64,000 bases of DNA from Maridesulfovibrio ferrireducens (GTDB taxonomy: Bacteria > Desulfobacterota > Desulfovibrionia > Desulfovibrionales > Desulfovibrionaceae), in contig NZ_JAEINN010000006.1 of assembly GCF_016342405.1 (NCBI RefSeq), forward strand, positions 154,421 through 218,420, read 5' to 3'. A program made the translations under genes and the position numbers. A model generated the notes under the pieces. It saw only the letters and a program-made list of their open reading frames with translations. It was not told the origin of the DNA and searched no databases. The number at the start of each line of letters is the position of its first letter. Position 1 is the first letter of the stretch. Shown here piece after piece: positions 8,367 through 17,831 of this stretch.

Positions 8367-9353
8367 CTAATTTTTAGGTTTTTCTGCAATTCCCTGCGAG
8401 ATAGTTTCGCGGATCTGGTAAGTTTTAGTGCCCATTACCGCTTCATATGTATTTGCCAAGGATTCAAGAATGAACCCTGTGGACATGAAACCGAGTGAGC
8501 TGAGATATAGGAGAATTGCGCCCATGAATGGAGGGCGTGTTCCCATGTGTTCGCCGAAAAAGACTTTTCCGTACAACAGCCAGACCATGATGAGTGATGC
8601 GACCATGAACATAAGCAAACTTATGCGTCCGAAAAGGTAAATAGGCCTTTGTTTGAAAGAGGATTGGAACCATAACATTACGATGTCGAAGAGAACATCT
8701 ATTGAGCGTCCGATGCCGTAATGGCTTTTTCCGGCAAAACGGGGAGGTGCTGAAATTGGTACTTCGGATACAGACCCACCCATTGAGTAAACGAGGGCGG
8801 GAATAAGTCTGTGCTGTCCCTCACGCAGGGTCATGGAGCGTGCAAGCTTACCTTTAAGGCAGGAAAGACCGCCCATGTCCTGAACCTGACAGCCGCTGGT
8901 GGTCCGCATGAGATAGTTGGCAATTTTGCTGGGCAGTTTACGTTTGATCATGGACTCACCGCGATTGGTGCGGCAACCGGAAACAAGGTCGTATCCTTTG
9001 CGTATCTCGTGGATAAGAGAAGGGATTTCTTCAGGTTTATGCTGAAGATCACCGTCCATTATTACAACGTATTGACCTCTGCTTTCCTGAATACCGGCGT
9101 AGATTGCGGTACATTGTCCTCTGTTACGGGCAAGCATGATTCCTTTGAGATTGGGATCATTTAAGGACAATTCACGAATGATATCTTCGGTGCAGTCGGT
9201 GGACCCGTCGTTGATCAGTAAAATTTCATATGTAGTATTCATGCCTTTCAGGGCTGCGGATATTCTGCTGTGGAATTCTCTTACGCAGCCTTCTTCATTG
9301 TGCATGGGGGTTACAATACTGATTTCAATTTCTTGTTTTACATTATCCTGCAT
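8367..9353 (-). CDS. Family 2 glycosyltransferase with C-terminal membrane helices (ArnC/GtrB-like)
   Basis: The 328-residue protein has a GT-A nucleotide-sugar fold: IVTPMHNEEGCV near the N-terminus, LLINDGSTDCTEDI, and the metal-binding MDGDLQHKPEEIP. Two membrane helices follow at about 240-262 and 276-298. This is the layout of enzymes that load a sugar onto undecaprenyl phosphate (ArnC, GtrB, dolichyl-phosphate mannose synthase). The upstream deacetylase gene ends in TAATG, overlapping this start by one base, so the pair is translationally coupled. By analogy with ArnC/ArnD, I infer that the lipid-linked sugar is then deacetylated. The sugar is unknown. Confidence 0.85.
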   Translation of the reverse strand: MQDNVKQEIEISIVTPMHNEEGCVREFHSRISAALKGMNTTYEILLINDGSTDCTEDIIRELSLNDPNLKGIMLARNRGQCTAIYAGIQESRGQYVVIMDGDLQHKPEEIPSLIHEIRKGYDLVSGCRTNRGESMIKRKLPSKIANYLMRTTSGCQVQDMGGLSCLKGKLARSMTLREGQHRLIPALVYSMGGSVSEVPISAPPRFAGKSHYGIGRSIDVLFDIVMLWFQSSFKQRPIYLFGRISLLMFMVASLIMVWLLYGKVFFGEHMGTRPPFMGAILLYLSSLGFMSTGFILESLANTYEAVMGTKTYQIRETISQGIAEKPKN

Positions 9354-10219
9354 TATTTAAGTACTCCGGTTCGGGGATCAAGTTGACCGTAATTTACGGG
9401 CGTTGCTCCGATTTTTTCAAATATTTTGAGCCATCCCTTTTGAGATAGCGAGTTAAATTCTTCTTTCCATTGAGCTTCTACGCGCATGGGGCCGAAGTCA
9501 GAAGGTAGAGGCCCGTCTCCGGCTTCGGGGTTACCCGGATGGCATACAATTTCAACAACATTTGGTTTATATGTATCAATATACTTTTCAAAAAGTATCG
9601 GGTCCAATTTATCCTTCTGGTCAGCAATACCCCAGACACCGTAAGCTGTGCGCGGAGTTTCAAAGGATTGGCTTCCGAGAAGGCAAGTTTGCAGAAAGCG
9701 TGTTCTCAGCATTCCCTTATCTAAGCGGCTGATAGGTGTTTTTTCTAATGGATTGCGAATCCAGCCCACATTGTATTTCCGGGCGAGTTTTCCGGCAAGT
9801 CCGAACAGGCCGGGCCATGCGTGGATATGTTTTTCACTGTCAAAGTGGGTAAGCCGCACATTATGATCCAGAAGGTATTCGATTTGAGCCGACCATTCAG
9901 CTTCAACTTCTGCAAGTTTAATTTGGCCGGTCAGGTATCGTAGGAGAAGAGATGTGTAGCTGCCGAACATAAGGCCGTCGTCATCAACAAGAGACGGTAT
10001 ATGATCGGGGTTGGAAATGGGTTTACCGCGTAATAAATTTAGATGCGCACCCAGTCCAAGCGAAGGATGGGTATCTTGAAGTAGTACGGATTCAGAAAGA
10101 TCCGGCCCGTTGGCAAGCAGAGTTGAAGACGTCACGACTCCAGCTCGGGCTAACTGATCCACTGCTCTGCGTACTGCGGGATGCAATCCCAGATCGTCCA
10201 CATTGATTACAACAAACAT
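9353..10219 (-). CDS. ChbG/HpnK family carbohydrate deacetylase
   Basis: The 288-residue protein belongs to the YdjC/ChbG/HpnK family. It begins VVINVDDLGLHPAV, with the metal-binding Asp-Asp pair; GAHLNLL and THFDSEKHIHAWP supply the conserved histidines, and VVEIVCHPGNPE lies near the C-terminus. Family members remove N-acetyl groups from chitooligosaccharides or from glycosylated hopanoid and polyprenyl lipids. Its stop overlaps the start of the membrane GT2 gene, so a lipid-linked amino sugar is the likely substrate. GAGG is found near the ATG. Confident as to family, not as to substrate. Confidence 0.85.
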   Translation of the reverse strand: MFVVINVDDLGLHPAVRRAVDQLARAGVVTSSTLLANGPDLSESVLLQDTHPSLGLGAHLNLLRGKPISNPDHIPSLVDDDGLMFGSYTSLLLRYLTGQIKLAEVEAEWSAQIEYLLDHNVRLTHFDSEKHIHAWPGLFGLAGKLARKYNVGWIRNPLEKTPISRLDKGMLRTRFLQTCLLGSQSFETPRTAYGVWGIADQKDKLDPILFEKYIDTYKPNVVEIVCHPGNPEAGDGPLPSDFGPMRVEAQWKEEFNSLSQKGWLKIFEKIGATPVNYGQLDPRTGVLK

Positions 10220-10371
10220 TATACCTCCGGTTTCAGAAGGCGGTAGTCTAAATCTATGTGAGACGAAGGTAAAGCTTTGCGTAACAAAAGGGGCGATTAG
10301 TTGTTATAAAAGTTATATGCTTCTTTCAAAGGAGCAATAATAATCAGTTGGTGTAAATGTCGGTAAGAAAA

Positions 10372-10608
10372 TTAAAAGCAGTCAGCTCTGAGGTTACATC
10401 TTACAAGGTGAACAGCAATCTCGCCTATTGTCGGCTTGTAGGTTCCTGCTCGAATCTTTTCTTTGAGTTTTTGGACCATTCTTTTGCGTTCAAGCAGATC
10501 TTCTTGGGATATAGCTGAGTCGTCTTTTTTAGCCGTAAGTTCGTATGAAATAGGTATGTTTTTTTTGTTTTTTCCATCGAAAGGCATGTCCACTCCGTAG
10601 GGCTTCAT
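10372..10608 (-). CDS. Small FlgM-like protein (possible anti-sigma-28 factor)
   Basis: The 78-residue protein is charged and predicted helical. Its second half, MVQKLKEKIRAGTYKPTIGEIAVHLV, follows the C-terminal pattern of FlgM (a helix, then I-x-x-G-x-Y, then a helix ending x-x-L), the part that binds the flagellar sigma factor. The N-terminal half (MPFDGKNKKNIPISYE) is disordered, as FlgM is. It stands alone between the deacetylase gene and a 338-base gap. Other flagellar genes in the window make a motility role plausible. The match is short and could be coincidental. Confidence 0.45.
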   Translation of the reverse strand: MKPYGVDMPFDGKNKKNIPISYELTAKKDDSAISQEDLLERKRMVQKLKEKIRAGTYKPTIGEIAVHLVRCNLRADCF

Positions 10609-10946
10609 AATTATTAATAGGTCTAAATAACTGCTTTTTACATGTCCATTTTATTAAATTTTAGGATGTTGTTATAGTACTCTTAACGCTTGGTACTCAC
10701 TCTATCGGACGATCCATAGAGTTATTTACCCACAAAATAGAATTATCTTAATAAATATATTAAACAATATATCTACTTGAAAATATTTATCTTTTTAGTA
10801 AGTAGTTATAAAGAGGACAGGGGGTGAGCGAAGTTGCCGTGAAACTTGATTTAATCTAATGTGGCGTCCGCAAAACAGATTTTGAAAGATAATAATTGTT
10901 ATAAGGCGGTATACTGCCCCTTGTAGTCAGAGTGGAGCTTCGAGTA
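10609..10946. other. AT-rich intergenic region with an inverted repeat
   Basis: About 340 bases lie between the divergent FlgM-like gene and the GT4 gene. The only clear structure is ACTCTAT...ATAGAGT at 10699-10722 (7-base arms, extendable with one gap through GGA/TCC), a candidate operator or hairpin. Promoters for both flanking genes should lie here, but no strong consensus pair can be read. Confidence 0.35.
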
Positions 10947-12092
10947 ATGAAAATAGCGTACGTTATAGGTGGACTTCCTTTCGGAGGAGTTGAAAACTGG
11001 CTTCTTGATTTGACCCTTAGATTGAAAAACAGGGCAGATGTTGAAGCTGTTGTGATCAACGTTTCCGGAACAGGGATTAAGGCTCCTGAATATAAGGAGA
11101 AGGGAATCAGGGTCATTGATGTCTGCGATTCCAAAAAAGGGTTGAAAACATTTAAAGTAAGCACGGCCTTCAAGCTTAGAAAAATTTTAAAAGTTGAAAA
11201 CCCGGATGTTATTCATACTCTTCATTTTTCAGGGGACTACTTTGGCAGACTGGCCGCTATCGGGTTAGGTGTTCCGGTTATTACGCACATTAGAAATATT
11301 CATCGTCAAAAGAAATCGTTTCGCCGTTTTGCAAATAAATTTCTTTGCCGCTTTACTGATGCGTTTTTATCGGTTTCAGGTCAGGTGGAAAAAGAGTGTG
11401 TAAGCCTTGATCACAATGTTTGCGGCAAGCCTTCATTAGTTTTTTATAATTCTGCTGATCCTGAAAAATTACAGGTTGATGGTATTGATTTAAAAAAAGA
11501 GTATGGCGCAAAAGATATAATAATTTCAGGTGTGGGACGATTTGTTCCTCAGAAAAATTTTGATTTGCTAATAAAAGCTTTTGCAATTGTAGCTAAAGAA
11601 AGCCCTGACACCTCTTTGGTTCTACTCGGTGACGGCCCGGAAAAAGATAAACTTGAAAGAATGGTAGAATCTTTGAGCCTCAAGGATTCAGTTATTTTCC
11701 CCGGATACCGCAGTGATGTGCCGAGGTTTATGCGTTCAACTGACATTTTGGTCATGCCGTCTGATTATGAGGGATTGCCGATTACCCATATTGAAGCTCT
11801 TTTTTGCGGTGTTCCGGCGGTGATATCAAGATTTGTCCCTTCAATTGAGATAGCGTCCGAAGCGTCACTAGTGTGTCGCAGAGAACCTGATCATATTGCA
11901 GAGTTGATACTGTCCCTGATTAACGACAAAGATCTTTATGATAAGCTTTCGGCCAAAGCTGTAGAGATATCGCCTGCTTATTCAATGACATGTTATCTGG
12001 AAAGGTTGCTTAAATTTTATAAGGCTCTCATCAAAAACGGGAAGAATGATCATGCTGATTTCAGCGAATTTGATCAGGCTCCTTCCAAATAA
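10947..12092 (+). CDS. Family 4 glycosyltransferase
   Basis: The 381-residue GT-B enzyme begins MKIAYVIGGLPFGGVENWLLDL, the glycine-rich N-domain typical of GT4. The C-domain carries ISGVGRFVPQKNFDLLIKAF, LLGDGPEKDKL and the EX7E-like region MPSDYEGLPITHIEAL. It transfers a sugar from a nucleotide donor, probably in surface polysaccharide synthesis. Start 10947 is chosen because GGAG at 10934-10937 is its ribosome-binding site; the upstream in-frame GTG overlaps that site. The asparagine synthase and exporter genes follow on the same strand. Confidence 0.88.
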   Translation: MKIAYVIGGLPFGGVENWLLDLTLRLKNRADVEAVVINVSGTGIKAPEYKEKGIRVIDVCDSKKGLKTFKVSTAFKLRKILKVENPDVIHTLHFSGDYFGRLAAIGLGVPVITHIRNIHRQKKSFRRFANKFLCRFTDAFLSVSGQVEKECVSLDHNVCGKPSLVFYNSADPEKLQVDGIDLKKEYGAKDIIISGVGRFVPQKNFDLLIKAFAIVAKESPDTSLVLLGDGPEKDKLERMVESLSLKDSVIFPGYRSDVPRFMRSTDILVMPSDYEGLPITHIEALFCGVPAVISRFVPSIEIASEASLVCRREPDHIAELILSLINDKDLYDKLSAKAVEISPAYSMTCYLERLLKFYKALIKNGKNDHADFSEFDQAPSK

Positions 12093-12143
12093 TAGCCGTG
12101 TTCGGTGTAGAAAAATTGTAATATGTGAGACTGGTGAATAGTA

Positions 12144-13991
12144 ATGTGCGGAATTCTCGGAGCAATTAACTCGTCGGTTAAATTTGATCTTTCATCTCTC
12201 CATCATCGAGGCCCGGACGGGCAGGGTGTATGGGAAGATGGTGATTGTTGCCGTCTAGGACATACCCGGCTTTCAATTATTGATCTTGATCAGCGAGCTT
12301 CTCAGCCAATGGTCAGTCGCAGCTCCCGTTTTGTGATTGTGTTTAATGGTGAAATCTACAATTACAAGGAAATTAAGAAAGAATTTCTTCCGGATTTTGA
12401 TTTTCGCACAACCTCGGATACCGAAGTGCTTCTGGAACTATGGGAGCTTATGGGGCCTGATTGTATAAGGCATTTTAGAGGTATGTTTGCCTTTGCAATT
12501 TGGGACAGACGAGAAAAAGAGCTATTTTTAGTTCGTGACAGGCTGGGTAAAAAGCCGCTTGTGTTCAGTTGCGGTAACGGCTCTTTAAGTTTTGCTTCCG
12601 AGCTGGATGCGCTGGTTGGTTTACTACCTCAAAAGCCTGAGATTGATCCTCGGGCTATGGATTTATTTCTGGCTTACCAGTTCATACCGCACCCTTTTAC
12701 TATTTATAAAAATTGTGAAAAGTTGCCGCCTGCCCATTTTGCTAAATATAAAGACGGTCAACTGACAATTCAGCGATATTGGTCCATAAAATTTGATCCT
12801 GATTACAGCATCACTGAAGATGAAGCTTTTGAAAGTTTAGAAGAGCAGGTTCGCGAGTCTGTGAAGCTCCGAATGCGTTCTGACGTTGAAGTTGGAGTAC
12901 TGCTCAGCGGCGGTGTGGACTCAAGCTTAGTTGCGGCTGTGGCGGCAAAAGAATCTGGTAAGCGTCTTAAGACTTTTTCCGTTGGATTCGATTACGGTAA
13001 GAGCGAACTTGAGCATGCCGCAAAGGCCGCGCAGGCCTGTAATTCAATTCACAAACCGGCTTCGCTTGATGAAAAAACAGCCGGATCGTTATTTGCCGAT
13101 ATGGTAAACGCTTACGGTGAACCATACGGTGATAATTCAGCTCTGCCGAGTCTCTTTGTATGCGCTCATGCCGCTTCTGAAGTTAAGGTTGCGCTTAACG
13201 GTGACGGCGGTGACGAACTGATGGGTGGCTATGGCAAATACAGCCCTAAAGCTATGCGACAACTTATGACTCCGTTCGCTTCATTCGGATATAAGGTCGG
13301 GTGCGATTTAGATACGACTGCAAACAGGCTTTTTAATTCTCCCGGCATTCTTAAGTTTGCGGATAGATTGGGTTCAAGCTTGTCTCCGTATATCAAAGTG
13401 GTAAGATTCAACCATTTCTTTTCTTCGCAGTATCGCAAGGCTCTTTACAGACCGGAAGTTTTTAAAGAGGTGCTTGATATAAGGTCTGAGTACGAGAAAA
13501 AACTCATTTCGGAACTTCCGCTGACAGGTCCGTTGATGTGTAGGTTGCAGAGTATTGATTACCGCCATTATTTTGTGGGCGATTTGATGGCTAAAATGGA
13601 TATTGCCGGGATGCGCAATTCTCTTGAAACCCGCTCTCCTTTAATGGACCACAAGCTATTTGAATTTGCTGCAACTTTGCCTCCTGAATTCAAGATAAAA
13701 AATGGCGAAACAAAGTATCTGCTCAAGAAACTGGCGGCTAAATACCTTCCGCGTGAAATTATTTATCGACCTAAAACAGGTTTTTCAGTCCCTGTAAGTA
13801 ATTGGGCGGAGACTGTTTTCAAGCAGAAAGTCTCTGCGGCAACAGCTAACCCCAATCACCCTTTGTGGAATTACTTGAACAGAGATTTCGTAAAGAAAAT
13901 GGCGGAAGGATCACCTGAGCAGATTAGAAAAAATGGGCACAGAATTTGGCTGTTGTCGGTTCTTTGCGCTTGGACTGAGGTAAAAAGATGA
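12144..13991 (+). CDS. asnB: Asparagine synthase (glutamine-hydrolysing)
   Basis: The 615-residue enzyme has an N-terminal class II glutaminase domain starting MCGILGAIN, with Cys2 as nucleophile after Met removal and HHRGPDGQG following. A C-terminal synthetase domain carries the PP-loop VLLSGGVDSSLVA and NGDGGDELMGGY. It makes amide bonds using glutamine ammonia and ATP. Versions of this length often sit in polysaccharide clusters and may amidate sugar acids rather than make free asparagine. The GT4 gene 51 bases upstream supports that here. The stop overlaps the next gene in ATGA. Confidence 0.9.
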   Translation: MCGILGAINSSVKFDLSSLHHRGPDGQGVWEDGDCCRLGHTRLSIIDLDQRASQPMVSRSSRFVIVFNGEIYNYKEIKKEFLPDFDFRTTSDTEVLLELWELMGPDCIRHFRGMFAFAIWDRREKELFLVRDRLGKKPLVFSCGNGSLSFASELDALVGLLPQKPEIDPRAMDLFLAYQFIPHPFTIYKNCEKLPPAHFAKYKDGQLTIQRYWSIKFDPDYSITEDEAFESLEEQVRESVKLRMRSDVEVGVLLSGGVDSSLVAAVAAKESGKRLKTFSVGFDYGKSELEHAAKAAQACNSIHKPASLDEKTAGSLFADMVNAYGEPYGDNSALPSLFVCAHAASEVKVALNGDGGDELMGGYGKYSPKAMRQLMTPFASFGYKVGCDLDTTANRLFNSPGILKFADRLGSSLSPYIKVVRFNHFFSSQYRKALYRPEVFKEVLDIRSEYEKKLISELPLTGPLMCRLQSIDYRHYFVGDLMAKMDIAGMRNSLETRSPLMDHKLFEFAATLPPEFKIKNGETKYLLKKLAAKYLPREIIYRPKTGFSVPVSNWAETVFKQKVSAATANPNHPLWNYLNRDFVKKMAEGSPEQIRKNGHRIWLLSVLCAWTEVKR

Positions 13992-14620
13992 ATCCCGATG
14001 CAATTGGATATATGGTCGCAGGGGCCGCGCTTGGGCTTGGTGCGGGATTAACTCCCGGCCCCTTGCTTACCCTCGTTTTGACCCAGACATTCTCTCACGG
14101 TCCTAAAGAGGGGGCAAAAGTAGCTTTTACACCGCTTCTTACTGATGGCCCTATTTTGTGCATGTCTTTGTTGGCTATGTCGTGGATAAAAACGCACCCT
14201 TCGGTGATGGGCATCATTTCCATAGCCGGAGCAATTGTTGTGGCTCTTTTCGGCTATGACTGTTTTAAGACTCGTGCCATTATTCTACCTGAAATGAATA
14301 TTAAACCCGGTTCATTCAAGAAAGGGCTTCTTACTAATTACATGAATCCTCATGTTTATATTTTCTGGGCAACGGTAGGCGCTCCGTCAACTCTTTTAGC
14401 CTCAGATTCCGGAATGCTCGCTCCGGTTTTATTTTTATCAGGGTTCTTTGTATGTCTTATCGGGGCAAAAATTACGGTGGCATATCTTGCAGGACGTTTC
14501 AGAGAGTTGTTGTCCAGTCGTACTTACTTAATTATTATGCGGGTGCTTGGTTTGGCACTTTTCGCTTTTGCATTGTTCCTGTTGCGGGACGGATTAAGAT
14601 TTTTGAATTTAATAAATTAG
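13988..14620 (+). CDS. LysE/RhtB-family exporter
   Basis: The 210-residue membrane protein has about six hydrophobic helices. It opens with AGAALGLGAGLTPGPLLTLVLTQT, the signature region of LysE-type amino acid exporters (small residues followed by TPGP), and contains GLLTNYMNPHVYIFW, a second conserved family segment. It should export amino acids or related small molecules. Its start overlaps the asnB stop by 4 bases, so the two are co-translated, which suggests a substrate related to the amidotransferase reaction; that link is inference. Confidence 0.83.
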   Translation: MNPDAIGYMVAGAALGLGAGLTPGPLLTLVLTQTFSHGPKEGAKVAFTPLLTDGPILCMSLLAMSWIKTHPSVMGIISIAGAIVVALFGYDCFKTRAIILPEMNIKPGSFKKGLLTNYMNPHVYIFWATVGAPSTLLASDSGMLAPVLFLSGFFVCLIGAKITVAYLAGRFRELLSSRTYLIIMRVLGLALFAFALFLLRDGLRFLNLIN

Positions 14621-14634
14621 AAATTGTAGCAACA

Positions 14635-14680
14635 AAAAACGGTAGCAACCCTTATACAATAAAGGCTGCTACCGTTTTTT
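14635..14680. terminator. Bidirectional terminator between LysE-like and M16 genes
   Basis: AAAAAACGGTAGCA pairs with TGCTACCGTTTTTT. The run of A on one side and T on the other allows termination in both directions, fitting the convergent genes on either side. Confidence 0.88.
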
Positions 14681-14695
14681 ATATTTCTTAATTTA

Positions 14696-17581
14696 CTATA
14701 GGATATCGACCAATTTTAGATCAAGGCCTGACTCTTCCATAGCTTTTCTGCTGCCGAGAACCACAACATCACCATGATCAGCAACCGATTGTGCTGCTTC
14801 TGCAAATAGACGGAAGTCGTTTTCACTGGAAGCTAGAACCTGTTCTCTCAATTCCTGTCTGAAGGCAGCGTCTTCTCCGCTCAAGTGACGAACCATTGAG
14901 GTGTAACCTTTGGCGTCGGGCAGCATGTAGCTGTCAATATCACCGATTCCGCCGAGGATCGTTTTTTCAAGCTCATCGTTGTTTATTTCAATTTTTCTAA
15001 GATAGTCGGCAACTCCGTCGTAAGTGTCGAGAGTTCGTTTTAAATTAGGGTCACGGTAGGAAACAAAGCTGAGACTTCCGGCTGTGCGGTCAAACATGGA
15101 GAAGGAGCCGTAAGCTCCGCCCTGCACGCGGACTTTATCCCATAGATATCCTGTACGTAAGTATCTGCTGACGACCTGAGCGGAACCTGAATATTGGTAT
15201 CCGTAGTCATAAACATTAGCTCCCTTGGCAACGTAGTTGACCTGAGCAGGGATGCACAGCCCTTCCATTTTTTCAAATGAGAGAGGGTTGCGTTTCGTTG
15301 TGGAATTGCTTCCAGCCGGAAGGGCGGAAGAGAGGTCGCCGAGAGCGGAACTGATTGTGTTGTATGTTTTTCCATCGAGCGTAACGTTTGAAAGCAGGTT
15401 TGCCTGATTAAGTATGGTTGCGCGAATTTCTTCAAGGTCAGCAACGACTGAGGCGAAATCATTTTCCACACGTTCGGCAAGTTTTCTTAAGAATTGCAGA
15501 TTGGAAACACCGTTCATCAGTTCGTTGATGAATCCTGCTTCGCTGAATCTGGCTTTCATACGGAGAGCTGCGATCATATGACCGGACGGAATAAGCTGCT
15601 GTTCCATGCGGGCTTTTGATTCAAGGACGATCTGACGAACCCGGTCGCGGTTATCAAGGTTAGCTTCGAGCAGGAGTTCGCTGATGATTTCAATCAGGTC
15701 GCCGGTTCTGTCTGCGGTTGCTTTACTGCGCAGAACAAAGCGGGAAAATGTATCGGTTGTGCCGTGTTTGGTCGCAACAATGGAAGATGGTGAAATTCCC
15801 CCTGTTTTGGCAGCCATGCGTCTGTTCATGGTTACAAAGTCAGTGGATTTGGTTCCTGTTTGCAGTAAAATGCGTCCGAAAACAGAGAGATAAGGAAGTA
15901 ATCTGTCTGGCAGTCCTGAGAAATTAAAAGCTAAATCCAGATAAAGAATGCCGTTGGTGTCGAGATCGTGGAAAAGCAGTTCACCTTTTTTCTCGCAAAC
16001 GATTTCAATACCTTCAAGAGGAAGATCCGCAACTTTAAGACGTGGAATGGTGTCCAGAGCTTCGGGAGAATCAGGGGCTTCCTGTTCTTTTTGTAATTCA
16101 TCGGCTTTTTTTACGATGGCTTTGAATTCAGCGTCGCTCATGGCACTGCGGGCTTTTTCAAGCTTAACTTCTTCACGCTTTTCTCTTTCCGCTCCAACCT
16201 TTGTGTCGGGGGTCAGCAGGACAGTGGAGCGGTAATTGTTGTCGATAAACAACTTTTGGATGAGCGGTTCAAATACTTTTTCGCCGTCGGCTAATCTTTT
16301 CTTAAGATCAGCAATAGGTTTTTCATAACGGATGTGCTCCAGCGGATCTCCGTCATAAAGCCATGAAGTCATGGCTGTGGTCATTACCGACAGTCCGCGA
16401 GGGTAGGAACCTGTATTATTTTCGCGTAGATCAAATTCAATAGTATTTATAGCGGCTTCGAGATCTTCGGCATTAATTCCATTTGCAGCGAGACCTTTGA
16501 AGGTGGAAAAGATCAGCTCTTCAACTTTTGGTGCGTCTTCAGTTTCAATGCCTTTCAACCCTGTTGAAAAGTAGAGTTGACGAAGTTCATTTTCAAGTCC
16601 GACTCCGGCAATATCTTCTCCTAATTCGGAATCAGTGAGTGCTTTCCGTAAAGGTGAAGAAGGAAGACCGATAAGAACCAGTTCAAGAACTTCGAGCTCA
16701 AGGTCAATCCGGGCGTTCCGTTCATGTCCGAGTCCGAAGTTTACAACAAACATTGCTTTTTGATTGCCGTCATCAGACGCATCATATTTATCTTCAATAA
16801 CAACTGGAGTCGTAAAAGGAGCCTGAATTCCGATTTCAGATTCTGGATCAATTTTATCAAACTGATTGAAGTATTCATCGAGCATTTTCAAACGATGTTC
16901 GGGATCGTCATCGCCATAGAAAAAGGCATACGAGTTGGAAGGGTGATAATATTTCTTATGGAAGTTCATGAAATCTTCAAAAGTTAAATCCGGGATAACT
17001 TCAGGGTTACCGCCGGAATCAAGTCCGTAGGTGGTGTCGGGGAACAATGAATGCTGAGCGTGTTCATAGAGCAGGCTGTCAGGGGAGGAATAAGCTCCTT
17101 TCATTTCATTGAATACAACACCCTTATAACTGAGTTTGCCGTCTTCCTCGGGAACGTAATGCCAGCCTTCTTGCATCAAAGTGTTCGGGGTAAGATTGGG
17201 GAAGAAAACAGCATCAAGGTAAACACCGACCAGATTGCGGAAATCCTGTTCGTTCGGGCTTGCAACAGGGTATACGGTTTTGTCCGGATAGGTCATTGCG
17301 TTGAGGAATGTTTGCAGAGAGCTTTTGAGCAGCTCTACGAAAGGTTCCTTAACAGGGTATTTGCGTGATCCACACAGAACAGAGTGTTCAAGAATATGAG
17401 GAAGACCAGTGCTGTCTGCCGGAGGCGTGCGGAAGCTTATTCCGAATGTTTTGTTTTCGTCCGCATTGATGACAGAAAGAACTCTGCCGCCTGTTTTTTC
17501 ATGTTCATATATAACTGCATCACCGTTCAGCTCGGGAAGAGTTTCGCGTGATATTTCTTTGAATCCATAAACTTTGGTCAT
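14696..17581 (-). CDS. M16C-family zinc metallopeptidase (presequence protease-like)
   Basis: The 961-residue protein carries the inverted zinc motif HILEH at residues 62-66 followed by SVLCGSRKYPVKEPF, diagnostic of the insulinase/PreP subfamily. A downstream glutamate ligand is expected in FNEMKGAYSSPDSLLYEH. The full length corresponds to four M16 domains in one chain with an M16C-associated middle, which form a closed chamber that degrades short peptides. No signal peptide is visible, so it is cytoplasmic. The gene is single, ends at a bidirectional terminator, and is divergent from the peroxiredoxin gene across 250 bases. Confidence 0.93.
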   Translation of the reverse strand: MTKVYGFKEISRETLPELNGDAVIYEHEKTGGRVLSVINADENKTFGISFRTPPADSTGLPHILEHSVLCGSRKYPVKEPFVELLKSSLQTFLNAMTYPDKTVYPVASPNEQDFRNLVGVYLDAVFFPNLTPNTLMQEGWHYVPEEDGKLSYKGVVFNEMKGAYSSPDSLLYEHAQHSLFPDTTYGLDSGGNPEVIPDLTFEDFMNFHKKYYHPSNSYAFFYGDDDPEHRLKMLDEYFNQFDKIDPESEIGIQAPFTTPVVIEDKYDASDDGNQKAMFVVNFGLGHERNARIDLELEVLELVLIGLPSSPLRKALTDSELGEDIAGVGLENELRQLYFSTGLKGIETEDAPKVEELIFSTFKGLAANGINAEDLEAAINTIEFDLRENNTGSYPRGLSVMTTAMTSWLYDGDPLEHIRYEKPIADLKKRLADGEKVFEPLIQKLFIDNNYRSTVLLTPDTKVGAEREKREEVKLEKARSAMSDAEFKAIVKKADELQKEQEAPDSPEALDTIPRLKVADLPLEGIEIVCEKKGELLFHDLDTNGILYLDLAFNFSGLPDRLLPYLSVFGRILLQTGTKSTDFVTMNRRMAAKTGGISPSSIVATKHGTTDTFSRFVLRSKATADRTGDLIEIISELLLEANLDNRDRVRQIVLESKARMEQQLIPSGHMIAALRMKARFSEAGFINELMNGVSNLQFLRKLAERVENDFASVVADLEEIRATILNQANLLSNVTLDGKTYNTISSALGDLSSALPAGSNSTTKRNPLSFEKMEGLCIPAQVNYVAKGANVYDYGYQYSGSAQVVSRYLRTGYLWDKVRVQGGAYGSFSMFDRTAGSLSFVSYRDPNLKRTLDTYDGVADYLRKIEINNDELEKTILGGIGDIDSYMLPDAKGYTSMVRHLSGEDAAFRQELREQVLASSENDFRLFAEAAQSVADHGDVVVLGSRKAMEESGLDLKLVDIL

Positions 17582-17831
17582 TTAGTATGCTCCATGTTTT
17601 TTGATTGAATGAAATTACATAAAAAAAATATTGAAAGCAATAGCTCAAGTAACCTTATTAACTATTATTAAATAGGTTTAATCAGGTATTTATAGCGTTA
17701 ATGCGAAAGATTATGATTATCGTTGACTGTTGAGGAACTATTTTATAATCTTCTTTGCAAGCAATGAAAGAAATATGTTAATAAACAAATTTGATATTGG
17801 TTTAAAACTTAAAACCAAACGGAGATAAAAC

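Noticed and set aside
15040..15480. 146-codon minus-strand frame
   Set aside because: Same strand but a different frame within the M16 peptidase gene, which is intact across the stretch.
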